From NCBI RefSeq assembly GCF_025351285.1, contig NZ_JANXWG010000054.1:1-54715 (forward strand): a stretch of DNA of 54,715 nucleotides, given 5' to 3'. Under the pieces are notes generated by a model. The model searched no databases and was not told the DNA's origin. It saw nothing but the letters and a program-made list of their open reading frames with translations. The stretch's first letter is position 1; every line of letters starts with the position of its first letter. The position numbers and the translations under genes are program-made. Source of the DNA: Novosphingobium sp. GTDB taxonomy: Bacteria > Pseudomonadota > Alphaproteobacteria > Sphingomonadales > Sphingomonadaceae. Shown here piece after piece: positions 16,026 to 25,777 of the stretch.

Positions 16026-18137
16026 TCACTTCATTCCGAGCTTCTTGTCCTCGTTTGCGCGCTTGATCACGTATTGGCGCACGTCTTCGACATCCTCGGG
16101 CTTGAGCGCGGTCTTGAACGAAACCATGCCGTTATGCTGCAAGGCACCGTCGATCACCACCGAGCGGATCGCGTCGGGCGAATTGATCGCACCCGAATGG
16201 CGCAGATCGGGCACCAGGCCGCCCGCTACCGCGGCATCGCCGTGGCACACCGCGCAATACCGTCCGAACACTGCGGCGCCATGCGCCGCCTGCTCGGCCG
16301 TGCCCTTGAACGCGGGCGGATCGAGCACAAGCTGCGCCAGCGGCTTGATCGCCGGCAGCACGCCCTTTGCCCCCAGCTTGAACACCATCAGCCGGCTGAT
16401 ATTGCGCACCGCGCCCGACTTGTTGGCCAGCGTGCCCGCCGAAAGATCGTAGACCCCGCCCCAACCGACCATGATCGCCACGTACTGCTGCCCATCGATC
16501 GCATACGTCATCGGCGCGGCAATCACGCCGCTTTGCGTGCCGAACGACCACAGCTTGCTGCCCTTGTCGGCGCTAAAAGCCGCGAATGTGCCGCCGGCGG
16601 TGCCCTGAAACACCAGGTTGCCCGCGGTCGACAGCACGCCGCCGTTCCATGGCCCTTCGTACTTGACCGTCCACCTGGCGGTTTGCGTAACCGGGTCCCA
16701 CGCGATCAGCTTGCCGGTGGTGGCCGCCGCCGCGCCCGCGCGCGCCTTGGGATCGGCCGGCATCGCCACCGATCCTGCATCGAGCCCGGTCTGGAAGCCG
16801 ATGTCGGTGGCCTTCCAATCCTTGGCGCCCAGGTACGGGTAAGCCAGATCGTTCGCCGGGATATACAACAGCCCGGTCTTGGGGCTGAAGCTCTGCGGCT
16901 GCCACGAATGCGCTCCCAGCGCGCCGGGCAGGCTGATCCACGGCTTGCCGGTCTTTTCGTACATGGCATCGGGATTGAACGTGGGCGCGCCGGTTTTGGG
17001 ATCGATGCTTGTCGCCCAGTTGACCGTGGTGAAGGCCTTGGCCGAGAGGAACTGGCCCGACTTCGCATCGATCAGATAGACATGCCCGTTCTTCGGCGCG
17101 TGCATCACGACGTGCTTGTCCTGGCCGCCGATCTTGAGATCGGCCACCGTGATCGGCGCATCCGAATCGAAGTCCCAGCGGTCTTGCGGGGTTTCCTGGA
17201 AGTGCCAGGCATAAGCGCCGGTATCGGCATTCACCGCCACGATCGACGAGGTGTAAAGGCTATCGCCCTTGCGCCCGACCGGGCCGGGGTTCCACGGTTC
17301 GGCATTGCCGGTGCCGAAGTAGACGAGGTTGGTCTTGGGATCGTAGACGATCGAATCCCACACCGTGCCGCCGCCGCCGTATTTCCACCACTCGCCCGAC
17401 CAAGTTTTGGCTGCGGCTTCCTGCGCCTTGTCCTCGAAAGGTTTCGAGGGATCGCCGGGCACGGTGTAGAACTTCCACACTTCCGCGCCGGTTTCGGCAT
17501 CATAAGCCGCGAGGTAACCGCGCGCCTTGTACTCGCCGCCGGCCGCCCCGATCAGCACGCGGCCCTTGGCAATGCGCGGCGCGCCGGTGATCGCGTAGTC
17601 GCTGTCGTTGGGCACGACCTTCTTTGCGAAGACTTCCTTGCCGGTCTTGGCATCGAGCGCGATCAGCCGCCCGTCGAGCGAGCCGAAATAGAGCTTGTCG
17701 CCATAAAGCGCCGCTCCGCGATTGACCGCATCGCAGCATACATGAACCAGCACTTCGCGCGGAACCTTGGGATCGTAGCTCCACTTGAGCTGGCCGGTTT
17801 TCGCATCGTAAGCGTTCACCTTCGACCAGGCGGTGGTCACGTAAAGCATGCCGTCGTGCATCAGCGGGGTCGCTTCCTGCCCGCGCGCGGTATCGAGATC
17901 GGCCGACCATTCAAGGCCAAGCTGCCCGACGTTCTGGTCATTGATCGCGGTCAGTGGTGAAAAGCGCTGTTCGTTGCTGTCGCGCCCATAGCTCAGCCAT
18001 TCGTTGTCGCTGGCATTGGTCAGCATCGCATCGGTGACGCCGCTAGTAGCCAGCTTGGCCGAACCGGCATCCCCGTTCTTGTGGCATCCCGCCAGCGACA
18101 ACAGCGCCAATGCCAGCAAACCTGAACTCTTCCGCAT
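16026..18137 (-). CDS. Quinohemoprotein alcohol dehydrogenase (PQQ plus cytochrome c)
   Basis: A 703-residue exported enzyme. The N-terminus ends in the lipobox LSLAGC (Cys18), suggesting a lipoprotein. The PQQ eight-bladed propeller follows, with the vicinal disulfide Cys134-Cys135 (VHVCCDAVNRG) that stacks on PQQ. A C-terminal cytochrome c domain has CAVCH (Cys628, Cys631, His632) and Met671 as probable sixth ligand. It oxidises primary or secondary alcohols in the periplasm and passes electrons through its own haem. No PQQ synthesis genes are in the window. ATG 18137 was chosen because the signal sequence begins there; codons upstream are open but lack similarity. Confidence 0.94.
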   Translation of the reverse strand: MRKSSGLLALALLSLAGCHKNGDAGSAKLATSGVTDAMLTNASDNEWLSYGRDSNEQRFSPLTAINDQNVGQLGLEWSADLDTARGQEATPLMHDGMLYVTTAWSKVNAYDAKTGQLKWSYDPKVPREVLVHVCCDAVNRGAALYGDKLYFGSLDGRLIALDAKTGKEVFAKKVVPNDSDYAITGAPRIAKGRVLIGAAGGEYKARGYLAAYDAETGAEVWKFYTVPGDPSKPFEDKAQEAAAKTWSGEWWKYGGGGTVWDSIVYDPKTNLVYFGTGNAEPWNPGPVGRKGDSLYTSSIVAVNADTGAYAWHFQETPQDRWDFDSDAPITVADLKIGGQDKHVVMHAPKNGHVYLIDAKSGQFLSAKAFTTVNWATSIDPKTGAPTFNPDAMYEKTGKPWISLPGALGAHSWQPQSFSPKTGLLYIPANDLAYPYLGAKDWKATDIGFQTGLDAGSVAMPADPKARAGAAAATTGKLIAWDPVTQTARWTVKYEGPWNGGVLSTAGNLVFQGTAGGTFAAFSADKGSKLWSFGTQSGVIAAPMTYAIDGQQYVAIMVGWGGVYDLSAGTLANKSGAVRNISRLMVFKLGAKGVLPAIKPLAQLVLDPPAFKGTAEQAAHGAAVFGRYCAVCHGDAAVAGGLVPDLRHSGAINSPDAIRSVVIDGALQHNGMVSFKTALKPEDVEDVRQYVIKRANEDKKLGMK

Positions 18138-18232
18138 TCCCCATCCTCTTCCCGTCGCGACCCGCTCTTCCGGCGTCGTCAGTTTATCAAGCGTAACGCG
18201 TTCACCCGCACCTTGCCCGCTGCAGTGCATGG

Positions 18233-18258
18233 AATCGAGTCCCTAAATGCAATCGAGT
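18233..18258. promoter_or_regulatory. Direct repeat upstream of alcohol dehydrogenase, possible operator
   Basis: AATCGAGT occurs at 18233-18240 and again at 18251-18258, 18 bp apart, in the 139-bp gap before the alcohol dehydrogenase start. Flanking bases are partly conserved (AATCGAGTCCC and AATCGAGTTCC). Two direct sites at this spacing could bind a transcription factor dimer. No regulator gene lies beside it. This is pattern-based only. Confidence 0.25.
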
Positions 18259-18276
18259 TCCCCGTTATCGGCCCGG

Positions 18277-20013
18277 TCAGGCCGCAAACAGCGCCTTCAA
18301 ATCCTTCTTCAGGATCTTGCCGTTGGCATTGCGCGGCAGCGTTTCATCGAGGAACAGCACCCGCACCGGCACCTTGAACGCGGCGAGCCGCGTCCGCACC
18401 CAGTCCTGCAATTCGGCCTCGCTGGCGCAAGTGCCCGGCGTGCAATGGACCACCGCCGCCGGTTCTTCGCCGAGAGTGCGGTGCGGAAGGCCGACCACTG
18501 CCGCGTCGGTGACTGCGGGGTGGCTGTAAAGCGCGTTCTCGACCTCGGACGAATAGATGTTCTCGCCGCCACGGATCACGATGTCCTTGGCGCGGTCGAC
18601 CACATAGAGGAACCCGTCCGCATCCACCCGCGCCAGATCGCCGGTGCGCACCCAGCCTTCGACGAAAGTGGCGGCGCTGGCTTCGGGGTTGGCCCAGTAG
18701 CCGTGCACGATCATCGGTCCGCGCGCCCACAATTCGCCCACTTCGCCCGGTGGCATCAGCGTCACCCCATCCTCGTCGGTGATGCGTAAGTCCGCCACGG
18801 GCACAGGTGGCCCGGCGCTGTCGGGCCGGTTGAGGTAATCCTCGCCCGAATGGCTGGTGACGGTGGCAGAGGTCTCGGTCATGCCCCAGCCGTTGCCAGG
18901 CAAGGCACCGAACACCTCGTGGATCTTGCGCACCAGTTCGGGCGCCGAGGGCGCGCCGCCGTAGGCGATCGATTCGAGGCTGGAGAGATCGTATTTCTCG
19001 CGGTCGGGATGTTCGAGCAGTTGCCAGGCAATCGTCGGCACCCCGCCGGTGGCGTGCACCCGCTCGCGCTCGATCAGGCCGAACGCCTGGACGGTGTCCC
19101 AGCGGCGCATGAACACCATCTTGTGGCCGGCCGCGATCGCCCCCATCAGCGTGGCGCTGCACGCGGTGGCGTGGAACAGCGGGATCACCGTGAGGATGGT
19201 TTTCTTGACCGGATCGGGCAACGGATCGCCGCGCCGCAACACCGATCGCGCTGCCGCATAAGCGCTGGTCATGATGTTGGTGGTGAGATTGCGGTGGCTG
19301 CCGAGCGCGCCCTTGGGATTGCCGGTAGTGCCCGATGTATAGAGGATCGTTGCGGGATCGTCGGGCGCGATGGCCACTTCGGGCAAGGCGCGTTCCGGCA
19401 AGCCGCCATAGCCGGCAACCGGCCCTATCGCGTCCTCGATCCGCGCCACGCCGGGACCGGCCTCGTCAAGCCGCGCCACGATCACGTGTTCGAGCGCGGA
19501 GAGGTCTGCGCGGTGCGGTGCGATCCGCTCCAGCCGCTCGGCATCGCAAACCAGCACTTTCGCGCCCGAATTGACGAGGCCGTACGTCAGTTCGCCGCCG
19601 GTCCACCAGGCGTTGAGCGGCACACAGATCGCGCCCAGCACGGTCACGGCAAAAAACGTCACCGGCCATTCGGGCAGGTTGCGCATCGCCAGCGCCACGC
19701 GATCACCCTTGCTCACGCCGAGCGACTGCAAATACGCCGCCATCGCCGCAACCGCGCGGAACCACGCATCGAAACTGACGCGCTCATCTTCATAGACGAT
19801 GAACGTCGCGTCGCCATGCGCGGCGCCCAGCCTGGCGATTTCGGCCAGGTTGGCGGGCGCGTGCGTCCACACTTTGGTGGGCACGCCGCCAATCGTGACC
19901 GTCTCGTATTCGAACTTCCCGCCCGGCGCGCAGAGCAGCGACTCGATCTCGCCCAGCGAAAGCGCCGGCCAGCTTTGCGGTATGGAAATCGACGGCCCGG
20001 CGGCGGGCTCCAT
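18277..20013 (-). CDS. AMP-forming acyl-CoA synthetase
   Basis: A 578-residue member of the adenylate-forming family. The P-loop-like [25 protein letters not shown] (A5 motif) and [25 protein letters not shown] A8 hinge are visible in order, and the last motif [14 protein letters not shown] holds the catalytic Lys. It activates a carboxylic acid to acyl-AMP and then acyl-CoA. It lies 139 bp upstream of the alcohol dehydrogenase on the same strand, so the acid made by alcohol and aldehyde dehydrogenases may be its substrate. ATG 20013 is preferred; TTG 20025 is possible. It diverges from the tyrosine operon. Confidence 0.92.
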   Translation of the reverse strand: MEPAAGPSISIPQSWPALSLGEIESLLCAPGGKFEYETVTIGGVPTKVWTHAPANLAEIARLGAAHGDATFIVYEDERVSFDAWFRAVAAMAAYLQSLGVSKGDRVALAMRNLPEWPVTFFAVTVLGAICVPLNAWWTGGELTYGLVNSGAKVLVCDAERLERIAPHRADLSALEHVIVARLDEAGPGVARIEDAIGPVAGYGGLPERALPEVAIAPDDPATILYTSGTTGNPKGALGSHRNLTTNIMTSAYAAARSVLRRGDPLPDPVKKTILTVIPLFHATACSATLMGAIAAGHKMVFMRRWDTVQAFGLIERERVHATGGVPTIAWQLLEHPDREKYDLSSLESIAYGGAPSAPELVRKIHEVFGALPGNGWGMTETSATVTSHSGEDYLNRPDSAGPPVPVADLRITDEDGVTLMPPGEVGELWARGPMIVHGYWANPEASAATFVEGWVRTGDLARVDADGFLYVVDRAKDIVIRGGENIYSSEVENALYSHPAVTDAAVVGLPHRTLGEEPAAVVHCTPGTCASEAELQDWVRTRLAAFKVPVRVLFLDETLPRNANGKILKKDLKALFAA

Positions 20014-20213
20014 GGTCTCGATCAAGCGACTCTCCCACCGGGCATCTGAACTGCGCCCGGTCAACGGGTTACATCATCGCGCTTCGCTCGCGTCAATTGG
20101 TGTCATCGCAGATCCGGAGCGGCGCACCCGAAAACTGGTTTCAATTGCAAATAGTTTTTCACCTTTGGACGATTGGTGCTATTCGTGGTTCATCCTTCGC
20201 CACGGAGAGCCGC

Positions 20214-21344
20214 ATGCCCGATCTGTTCGACAACCCCCTCGGCCTCGATGGCTTCGAATTCGTCGAGTTCTGCGCGCCCGAAAAGGGCCTGCTCGAACCC
20301 GTGTTCGCCGCGATGGGCTTTACCGAGATCGCGCGCCACCGTTCGAAGGACGTGAGCGTATGGCGGCAGGGCGCGATCAACCTCATCGCCAATTACGAAC
20401 CGCGCAGCCCAGCCGCCTGGTTCGCCGCCGAGCACGGCCCATCGGCCTGCGGCATGGGCTGGCGCGTGCGCGATGCGGCCAAGGCTTACGAAGAAGCGAT
20501 CGCGCGCGGGGCCGAACCGGTCGAGGTCCGCACCGGGCCGATGGAACTGCGCCTGCCCGCGATCCGCGGCATCGGCGGTTCGATCATCTACCTGATCGAC
20601 CGGTATGAGGGCCACGAAAGCGGCCAAAATTCTCAAGATCTTGGCCTGACGATTTACGACATCGATTTCGTCATGCTGCCCGGCGCCGAACGCCATCCCA
20701 AGGGCGCAGGTCTGCACACGCTCGATCACCTGACGCACAACGTCTATGGCGGGCGGATGGCGCATTGGGCGGGCTTCTACGAGCGCATCGCCGGCTTCCG
20801 CGAGATCCGCTTCTTCGACATCAAGGGCGAATATACCGGCCTCACCAGCAAGGCCATGACCGCGCCCGACGGCAAGATTCGCATCCCGCTCAACGAGGAA
20901 GGCGGTTCCGGCGGTGGCCAGATCGAGGAATTCCTGCGCCAGTACAACGGCGAAGGCATCCAGCATATCGCGCTGGCGTGCGACGATCTCCTGGGCACCT
21001 GGGACAAGCTCAAGGCGCTCGGCACCCCGTTCATGAACGCCCCGCCCGCCACCTATTACGCGATGCTCGACGAGCGACTGCCCGGCCATGGCGAGCCGGT
21101 CGAGGAACTGCAAAAGCGCGGTATCCTGCTCGATGGCTCGACCGAAAACAACGATCCGCGCCTGCTTCTGCAAATCTTCGGCAACACCGTGATCGGCCCG
21201 GTGTTCTTCGAATTCATCCAGCGCAAGAAGGACGAAGGCTTCGGCGAAGGCAACTTCACCGCGCTGTTCAAGAGCATCGAGCGCGACCAAATGGAGCGTG
21301 GCGTGATCGGCGAGAAGGCCAGCATCGGGGAGCCGGCCGAATGA
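20214..21344 (+). CDS. hpd: 4-hydroxyphenylpyruvate dioxygenase
   Basis: A 376-residue protein. It converts 4-hydroxyphenylpyruvate to homogentisate with Fe(II) and O2. Iron ligands are His172 ([11 protein letters not shown]), His251 (GIQHIAL) and Glu333 (VFFEFIQR); the C-terminal helix includes [11 protein letters not shown], typical of the family. A short extra stretch, [10 protein letters not shown] (about 133-142), lies at the junction of the two VOC halves. ATG 20214 has GGAGAG just upstream; the upstream gap has an AT-rich patch at 20139-20163 that may hold the promoter. The stop overlaps the next gene's ATG (ATGA). Confidence 0.95.
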   Translation: MPDLFDNPLGLDGFEFVEFCAPEKGLLEPVFAAMGFTEIARHRSKDVSVWRQGAINLIANYEPRSPAAWFAAEHGPSACGMGWRVRDAAKAYEEAIARGAEPVEVRTGPMELRLPAIRGIGGSIIYLIDRYEGHESGQNSQDLGLTIYDIDFVMLPGAERHPKGAGLHTLDHLTHNVYGGRMAHWAGFYERIAGFREIRFFDIKGEYTGLTSKAMTAPDGKIRIPLNEEGGSGGGQIEEFLRQYNGEGIQHIALACDDLLGTWDKLKALGTPFMNAPPATYYAMLDERLPGHGEPVEELQKRGILLDGSTENNDPRLLLQIFGNTVIGPVFFEFIQRKKDEGFGEGNFTALFKSIERDQMERGVIGEKASIGEPAE

Positions 21345-21907
21345 GCAGCTTCCCCGAACTCAAGCGCATCCACCACGTCGCCTACCGCTGCCGCGACGCC
21401 GCCGAGACCGTCGCCTGGTACGAACGCGTGATGGGCATGACCTACACCACCGCCTTTGCCGAGGACCACGTGCCTTCGACCGGCGAATTCGATCCCTACA
21501 TGCACGTGTTCCTCGATTGCGGCGGGAGCAACGTGCTGGCGTTTTTCGAACTGCCGAACCAGCCCGAGATGGGCAAGGACCCCAACACTCCCGCCTGGGT
21601 GCAACACATCGCCTTCGAGATCGACGACGTGGCGGGCCTGCATGCAGCCAAGGCACGGCTGGAGGCCGAGGGCATAGCGGTGATCGGGCCGACTTATCAC
21701 GGCGTGTTCCGCTCGATCTATTTCTTCGATCCCAACGGGCATCGGCTGGAACTGGCGTGCAATATCGGCACGGCCGAGCAGGACGCCGAATTGCGTGCGC
21801 TGGCGCCGGTGATGCTCAGGGAATGGAGCGAAACCAAACGCGCGCCGCGGCACGCCGCCTGGCTGCACGAGGACCCCGACGCCGATCGCAACGGGCCGGG
21901 CGCGTGA
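21341..21907 (+). CDS. VOC-family metalloenzyme in the tyrosine operon
   Basis: A 188-residue protein starting at an ATGA overlap with hpd and ending at a GTGA overlap with fahA, so it is translated as part of the operon. Two VOC modules show a full set of possible metal ligands: His11/His12 (RIHHVAY), Glu70 (AFFELP), His89 (VQHIAFE) and Glu137 (HRLELAC). This H-E-H-E pattern is like glyoxalase I; extradiol dioxygenases use H-H-E. Its position between homogentisate formation and fumarylacetoacetate cleavage suggests a step in that pathway, but the chemistry is not known to me. It is not similar to the cupin-fold homogentisate dioxygenase. Confidence 0.85.
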   Translation: MSSFPELKRIHHVAYRCRDAAETVAWYERVMGMTYTTAFAEDHVPSTGEFDPYMHVFLDCGGSNVLAFFELPNQPEMGKDPNTPAWVQHIAFEIDDVAGLHAAKARLEAEGIAVIGPTYHGVFRSIYFFDPNGHRLELACNIGTAEQDAELRALAPVMLREWSETKRAPRHAAWLHEDPDADRNGPGA

Positions 21908-23193
21908 GCACGATCGACCATACCCATGACGCCGCCGCGACCAGTTGGGTTGCGGGCACGAACGATCACGCCGATTTCCCGGTGCAGAACCTGCCGCTGG
22001 GGGTGTTCGCGCCGGCGGATGGCGCGCCACGCATCGGCACCGCAATCGGCGATTTCGTGCTCGACCTCGCCGCGCTGTCCGGTCGCTTGCCCGCCGAAGT
22101 CCGGCCCGCGTTGGGTGAAACCACGCTCAACACGCTGTTCGCGTGTGCCCCCGAGGCGCGCCGCGCGTTGCGCCATGCGGTGTTTGCACTGCTGACCGAT
22201 CCGGCGCAGCGCGAGCACGTCGAACCGCACCTGCACGCCGCCGCCGACGTCACCATGCACCTGCCCGCGCGCATCGGCGATTACACCGATTTTTACGTCG
22301 GCATCCATCACGCCACCAACATCGGCAAGCAGTTCCGCCCCGACCAGCCGCTGCTGCCCAATTACAAGCACGTTCCGATCGGTTATCACGGCCGCGCCTC
22401 GTCGGTACGCGTTTCGGGCACGCCGGTCGTGCGCCCGAGCGGCCAGCGCAAGCCGCCCGAGGCCGATGCGCCAGACTTCGGCCCATGCCGACGTCTCGAT
22501 TACGAACTCGAAATGGGCGTGTGTATCGCAGGCGCGAACGATCTGGGCGAGCCGGTGCCGATCGCCGATGCGCCCGACCGGATTGCGGGCCTGTGCCTGC
22601 TCAACGACTGGTCCGCTCGCGATTTGCAGGCGTGGGAATACCAGCCGCTCGGCCCGTTCCTGGCCAAGAATTTCCTCACGACGGTTTCGCCGTGGGTGGT
22701 GACCTCAGAGGCGCTCGCCCCGTTCCGCATCGCGCAAGCACCGCGCCCTGCCGGCGATCCGCAACCGCTGGCGTACTTGTGGGACAAGGACGACCAGCAG
22801 GCCGGCGCGTTCGCGATCACGCTGGAAGTGTCGATAGCCAGCGCCAGTATGCGCGCCTCTGGAATGCCCGCGCATCGGCTGAGTAGCGGGCCTGCCAGCA
22901 ACATGTACTGGACGGTGGCGCAGATGATCGCGCACCACACTTCGAACGGCTGCGATCTCAATCCGGGCGACCTGCTCGGCACCGGCACGATCTCGGGGCC
23001 CACGCGCGATGCGTTCGGCAGCCTGATCGAATTGTCGAGCGGCGGGCGCGAACCTATCCCGTTGCCGGACGGCGAAACCCGCGCATTCCTGGAGGATGGC
23101 GATGCGCTGACTTTGTCGGGCTACGCATCAGCACAGGGGTATCGCACCATCGGTTTCGGCGCGTGCGAAGGCGTGATACAGCCCGCGCGATGA
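21904..23193 (+). CDS. fahA: Fumarylacetoacetase
   Basis: A 429-residue protein starting at GTG 21904, overlapping the previous stop. It hydrolyses fumarylacetoacetate to fumarate and acetoacetate, the final step of tyrosine breakdown. Family features are visible: DYTDFYVGIHHATNIGKQFR (catalytic His and metal Asp), PIGYHGRASS, EMGVCIAGAN, LLNDWSARDLQAWEY, and GTISGPTRDAFGSLIEL. Length matches typical bacterial FahA. Next gene overlaps at ATGA. Confidence 0.96.
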   Translation: MSTIDHTHDAAATSWVAGTNDHADFPVQNLPLGVFAPADGAPRIGTAIGDFVLDLAALSGRLPAEVRPALGETTLNTLFACAPEARRALRHAVFALLTDPAQREHVEPHLHAAADVTMHLPARIGDYTDFYVGIHHATNIGKQFRPDQPLLPNYKHVPIGYHGRASSVRVSGTPVVRPSGQRKPPEADAPDFGPCRRLDYELEMGVCIAGANDLGEPVPIADAPDRIAGLCLLNDWSARDLQAWEYQPLGPFLAKNFLTTVSPWVVTSEALAPFRIAQAPRPAGDPQPLAYLWDKDDQQAGAFAITLEVSIASASMRASGMPAHRLSSGPASNMYWTVAQMIAHHTSNGCDLNPGDLLGTGTISGPTRDAFGSLIELSSGGREPIPLPDGETRAFLEDGDALTLSGYASAQGYRTIGFGACEGVIQPAR

Positions 23194-23828
23194 GCTTGAC
23201 CCTCCACGACTACTGGCGCTCGGGCGCGGCCTGGCGGGTGCGCATCGCGCTCAACCTCAAGGGGCTGGAATACCGTCAGATCGCGCACAACTTGCGCACC
23301 GGCGAACAGCGCGATCCGGCCTACCTTGCGCTCAACCCGCAGGCGCTGGTTCCCACGATCGAGGCCGATGACGCGGTGCTGACGCAATCGCTGGCGATCA
23401 TGGAGTGGCTGGAGGAGACGCACCCGCAGCCGCCGCTGTTGCCGCGCGATCCTCTGGGCCGCGCGCACGTGCGGGCGATGGCGGCGATCGTCGCGTGCGA
23501 TATCCACCCGCTCAACAACTTGCGCGTGCTCAGCAGCTTGCGCGACGATCTGGGAGCGCGTGAGGCGGCCAGCCAGGCCTGGATCGCGCGCTGGATTGCA
23601 CCCGGCTTCGCTGCGCTCGAAACCATGATCGCACGCCACGGCGGGATGTATGCCTATGGCGACACCCCGACGATGGCCGATTGCTGCCTGGTCCCGCAAA
23701 CCGCCTCGGCGCTGCGGTTCAAGGTGGACCTGACGCCCTTTCCCGCGATCCGCCGCGTGGCCGAGACTTGTGCCACGCACCCCGCGATTTCGGCGGCACA
23801 CGCGGGATTGCAGCCCGACGCGGATTAA
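23190..23828 (+). CDS. maiA: Maleylacetoacetate isomerase (zeta-class GST)
   Basis: A 212-residue zeta-class glutathione S-transferase. It isomerises maleylacetoacetate to fumarylacetoacetate with glutathione. N-terminal YWRSGAAWRVRIALNLKGLEY is close to the family signature, but the usual Ser-Ser-x-Ser is Ser11-Gly12-Ala-Ala here; the loss of the second Ser is worth noting although Ser11 remains. NPQALVPTIE and MEWLEETHP are the glutathione-binding loop; the C-terminal helix domain follows. ATG 23190 overlaps the fahA stop. It is the last gene of the operon and ends overlapping the convergent enoyl-CoA hydratase gene by 4 bp. Confidence 0.93.
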   Translation: MSLTLHDYWRSGAAWRVRIALNLKGLEYRQIAHNLRTGEQRDPAYLALNPQALVPTIEADDAVLTQSLAIMEWLEETHPQPPLLPRDPLGRAHVRAMAAIVACDIHPLNNLRVLSSLRDDLGAREAASQAWIARWIAPGFAALETMIARHGGMYAYGDTPTMADCCLVPQTASALRFKVDLTPFPAIRRVAETCATHPAISAAHAGLQPDAD

Positions 23829-24604
23829 GCCTGTCCGCGCCCGCGCTCCATCACAGCGCGGCGATTGGCTTCGACCTCTTCAGCGCTGACCTGCCCGTTC
23901 GCCGCCGATGATACCGCGTGTTCGTGCGCCAGCGCGGCACCGAACGGCAGCGCATAGCCTTCATCGATCAGCCGCTTGTACGCGCCCACCATGCCCGGAT
24001 CGGCGCTGGCGATATCCTGCGCAAGCTTGATCGCCACCGCCAGCAAGTCGTCCGCCGGCACCACGCGGTTGACCAGCCCCCACGCGCAAGCCGTTGCTGC
24101 ATCGAGGAAGTTGCCCGACAGCGACAGCTCCTTGGCGCGCGAAATCCCGATCATCCGCGACAGCTTTTGTGACAGCCCCCAGCCCGGCATGATCCCCACC
24201 CGCGCGTGCGTATCGGCAAAGCGCGCATTCTCGCTAGCGATCAGGATGTCGCAGGCCAGCGCCACTTCGAACCCGCCGGTGATCGCCACGCCGTTGATCG
24301 CGCCGATCACGGGCTTCCTGCATTGCTCGATCGCCTTGACCGGGTTTTCCTCCGCACCTTCGGCATTGGCGGCGCCCAGGTTCGACGTGTCTTCGCCCAG
24401 TTCCTTGAGGTCGAGCCCGGCGGTGAACGCACGCGTGCCCGCACCGGTCAGCACCACCGCGCGGATCGTGTCGTCGTCGTTCACCTCACGCATGGCTCGC
24501 GCCAGATCGGAGCGCAGCGCGCGTGACAGCGCGTTCATCGCCTCTGGTCGGTTGAGTGTGACCACCGCCACTGCGCCGTCTCGTTCAATCGTTACCAGCA
24601 TCAT
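23825..24604 (-). CDS. Enoyl-CoA hydratase/isomerase family protein
   Basis: A 259-residue crotonase-fold protein. Two oxyanion-hole segments are seen: RAFTAGLDLKEL and AINGVAITGGFEVALACD. After these comes FADTHARVGIMPGWGLSQKL, a subfamily form in which the two catalytic Glu residues of classical hydratase are not evident, so the reaction may differ (isomerase, hydrolase or other). ATG 24604 is preceded by AAAAGGG at good distance; the next codon is also ATG. It runs convergent with maiA and is 152 bp from the divergently oriented SPFH gene. Confidence 0.88.
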   Translation of the reverse strand: MMLVTIERDGAVAVVTLNRPEAMNALSRALRSDLARAMREVNDDDTIRAVVLTGAGTRAFTAGLDLKELGEDTSNLGAANAEGAEENPVKAIEQCRKPVIGAINGVAITGGFEVALACDILIASENARFADTHARVGIMPGWGLSQKLSRMIGISRAKELSLSGNFLDAATACAWGLVNRVVPADDLLAVAIKLAQDIASADPGMVGAYKRLIDEGYALPFGAALAHEHAVSSAANGQVSAEEVEANRRAVMERGRGQA

Positions 24605-24756
24605 CGCGCCCTTTTGAATACGTTCGTCACTGCCACCATGTCGCTCGCCGGATAGACCTTGCCAAGACATTTGCGCAGTTCCATTCTGGTCAGGCAAGGC
24701 CTTTGCAGATGCGTTGCAATGGCCTTGCTTGACCAGGCTGCAACCGGAGCCAAACC

Positions 24757-25752
24757 ATGCTCGATTTTCTCAAGAAACAGTTGATCGACAATATCGAATG
24801 GCTCGAAAGCCCGGGCCAATTGGCCTGGCGCGTGCCGTTCGCGGACCACGAGATCCAGAACGGCGCACAACTGACGGTGCGCGAAAATCAGATCGCCGCG
24901 TTCATGAACGAAGGCAAGCTGGCCGATTATTTCGGCGCCGGGCTGCACACGCTCAACACCGCCAACCTGCCGATCCTGACCGACCTGATGCACTGGGACA
25001 AGGGCTTCAAATCGCCGTTCAAGTCCGATGTGGTGTTCTTTTCCTTGAAGGAACAGCCGGGCCTGAAATGGGGCACCAGCCAGCCCGTAACGGTGCGCGA
25101 CGCCGATCTGGGCGCGGTGCGGCTGCGCGCGTTCGGTTCCTATTCGTTCAAGCTCAACGACATCAAGGTGTTCGTCGAACGGCTGTTCGGCACGCTTAGC
25201 GAGATGACCGCCGAGGGGCTCGAACCGCAATTGCGTTCCGCCATCATGACCTCGATCGCGGTGGCGCTGGGCAGCAGCGGGGTGCCGTTCCTCGATCTTG
25301 CCGCCAACCAGCAGCGGATGTCGGATACGATCAAGGTGGAGGTCGACAAGGCCTTCGCGCAGTGGGGTCTCACCTGCCTCACCTTCTTCGTCGAAAGCGT
25401 GTCCTTGCCCGACGAGGTGCAGGCGCATCTCGACAAGGGCAGTTCGATGCGTGCGGTCGGCAACCTCGATCAATACGCCAAGTTCCAGGCGGCCGAAGCG
25501 CTGGAAAAGGCGGCGGGCCAATCGGGCGGCATTGCGGGCCTTGGCGCCGGAATCGCCGCAGCCGGCGCGCTGGGCAGCACGATGAACCAGGCGCTGTCCA
25601 CACCGGCAGCGGCTCCCGCTGCAGCACCAGCGACTCTGACAGAAGACCCGTTCGCGCTGATCGAAAAGCTCCACAAGCTGCTGACGATCGGCGCCTTGAG
25701 CCAGGAAGAATTCGACGCCAAGAAGGGCGAATTGCTGGCACGGCTGAAGTAG
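24757..25752 (+). CDS. SPFH-domain protein with C-terminal SHOCT domain (YdjI/virion-core-like)
   Basis: A 331-residue soluble protein. Residues about 20-235 resemble the SPFH domain of the YdjI type, also named after a poxvirus virion core protein: WRVPFADHEIQNGAQLTVRENQ, ALHTLNTANLPIL-like turn, and LGAVRLRAFGSYSFKLND. A Gly/Ala/Pro-rich linker (about 258-292) leads to a SHOCT module ending LLTIGALSQEEFDAKKGELL. SPFH proteins form membrane-bound oligomers or microdomains. It is the first gene of a same-strand series of eight and could act as its membrane scaffold. The ATG has GGAGCC upstream. Confidence 0.88.
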   Translation: MLDFLKKQLIDNIEWLESPGQLAWRVPFADHEIQNGAQLTVRENQIAAFMNEGKLADYFGAGLHTLNTANLPILTDLMHWDKGFKSPFKSDVVFFSLKEQPGLKWGTSQPVTVRDADLGAVRLRAFGSYSFKLNDIKVFVERLFGTLSEMTAEGLEPQLRSAIMTSIAVALGSSGVPFLDLAANQQRMSDTIKVEVDKAFAQWGLTCLTFFVESVSLPDEVQAHLDKGSSMRAVGNLDQYAKFQAAEALEKAAGQSGGIAGLGAGIAAAGALGSTMNQALSTPAAAPAAAPATLTEDPFALIEKLHKLLTIGALSQEEFDAKKGELLARLK

Positions 25753-25777
25753 GCCGACAAACGGGGGGCAAGGACCA

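Noticed and set aside
15933..17960. Plus-strand open frame of 675 codons
   Set aside because: Antisense to the quinohemoprotein alcohol dehydrogenase, which has all its motifs; the frame is a high-GC shadow.
18850..20049. Plus-strand open frame of 399 codons
   Set aside because: Antisense to the acyl-CoA ligase with clear adenylation motifs.
23825..23828. Overlap of maiA and the enoyl-CoA hydratase gene as a sign of sequence error
   Set aside because: A 4-bp convergent overlap is ordinary in compact genomes and both proteins have normal ends.
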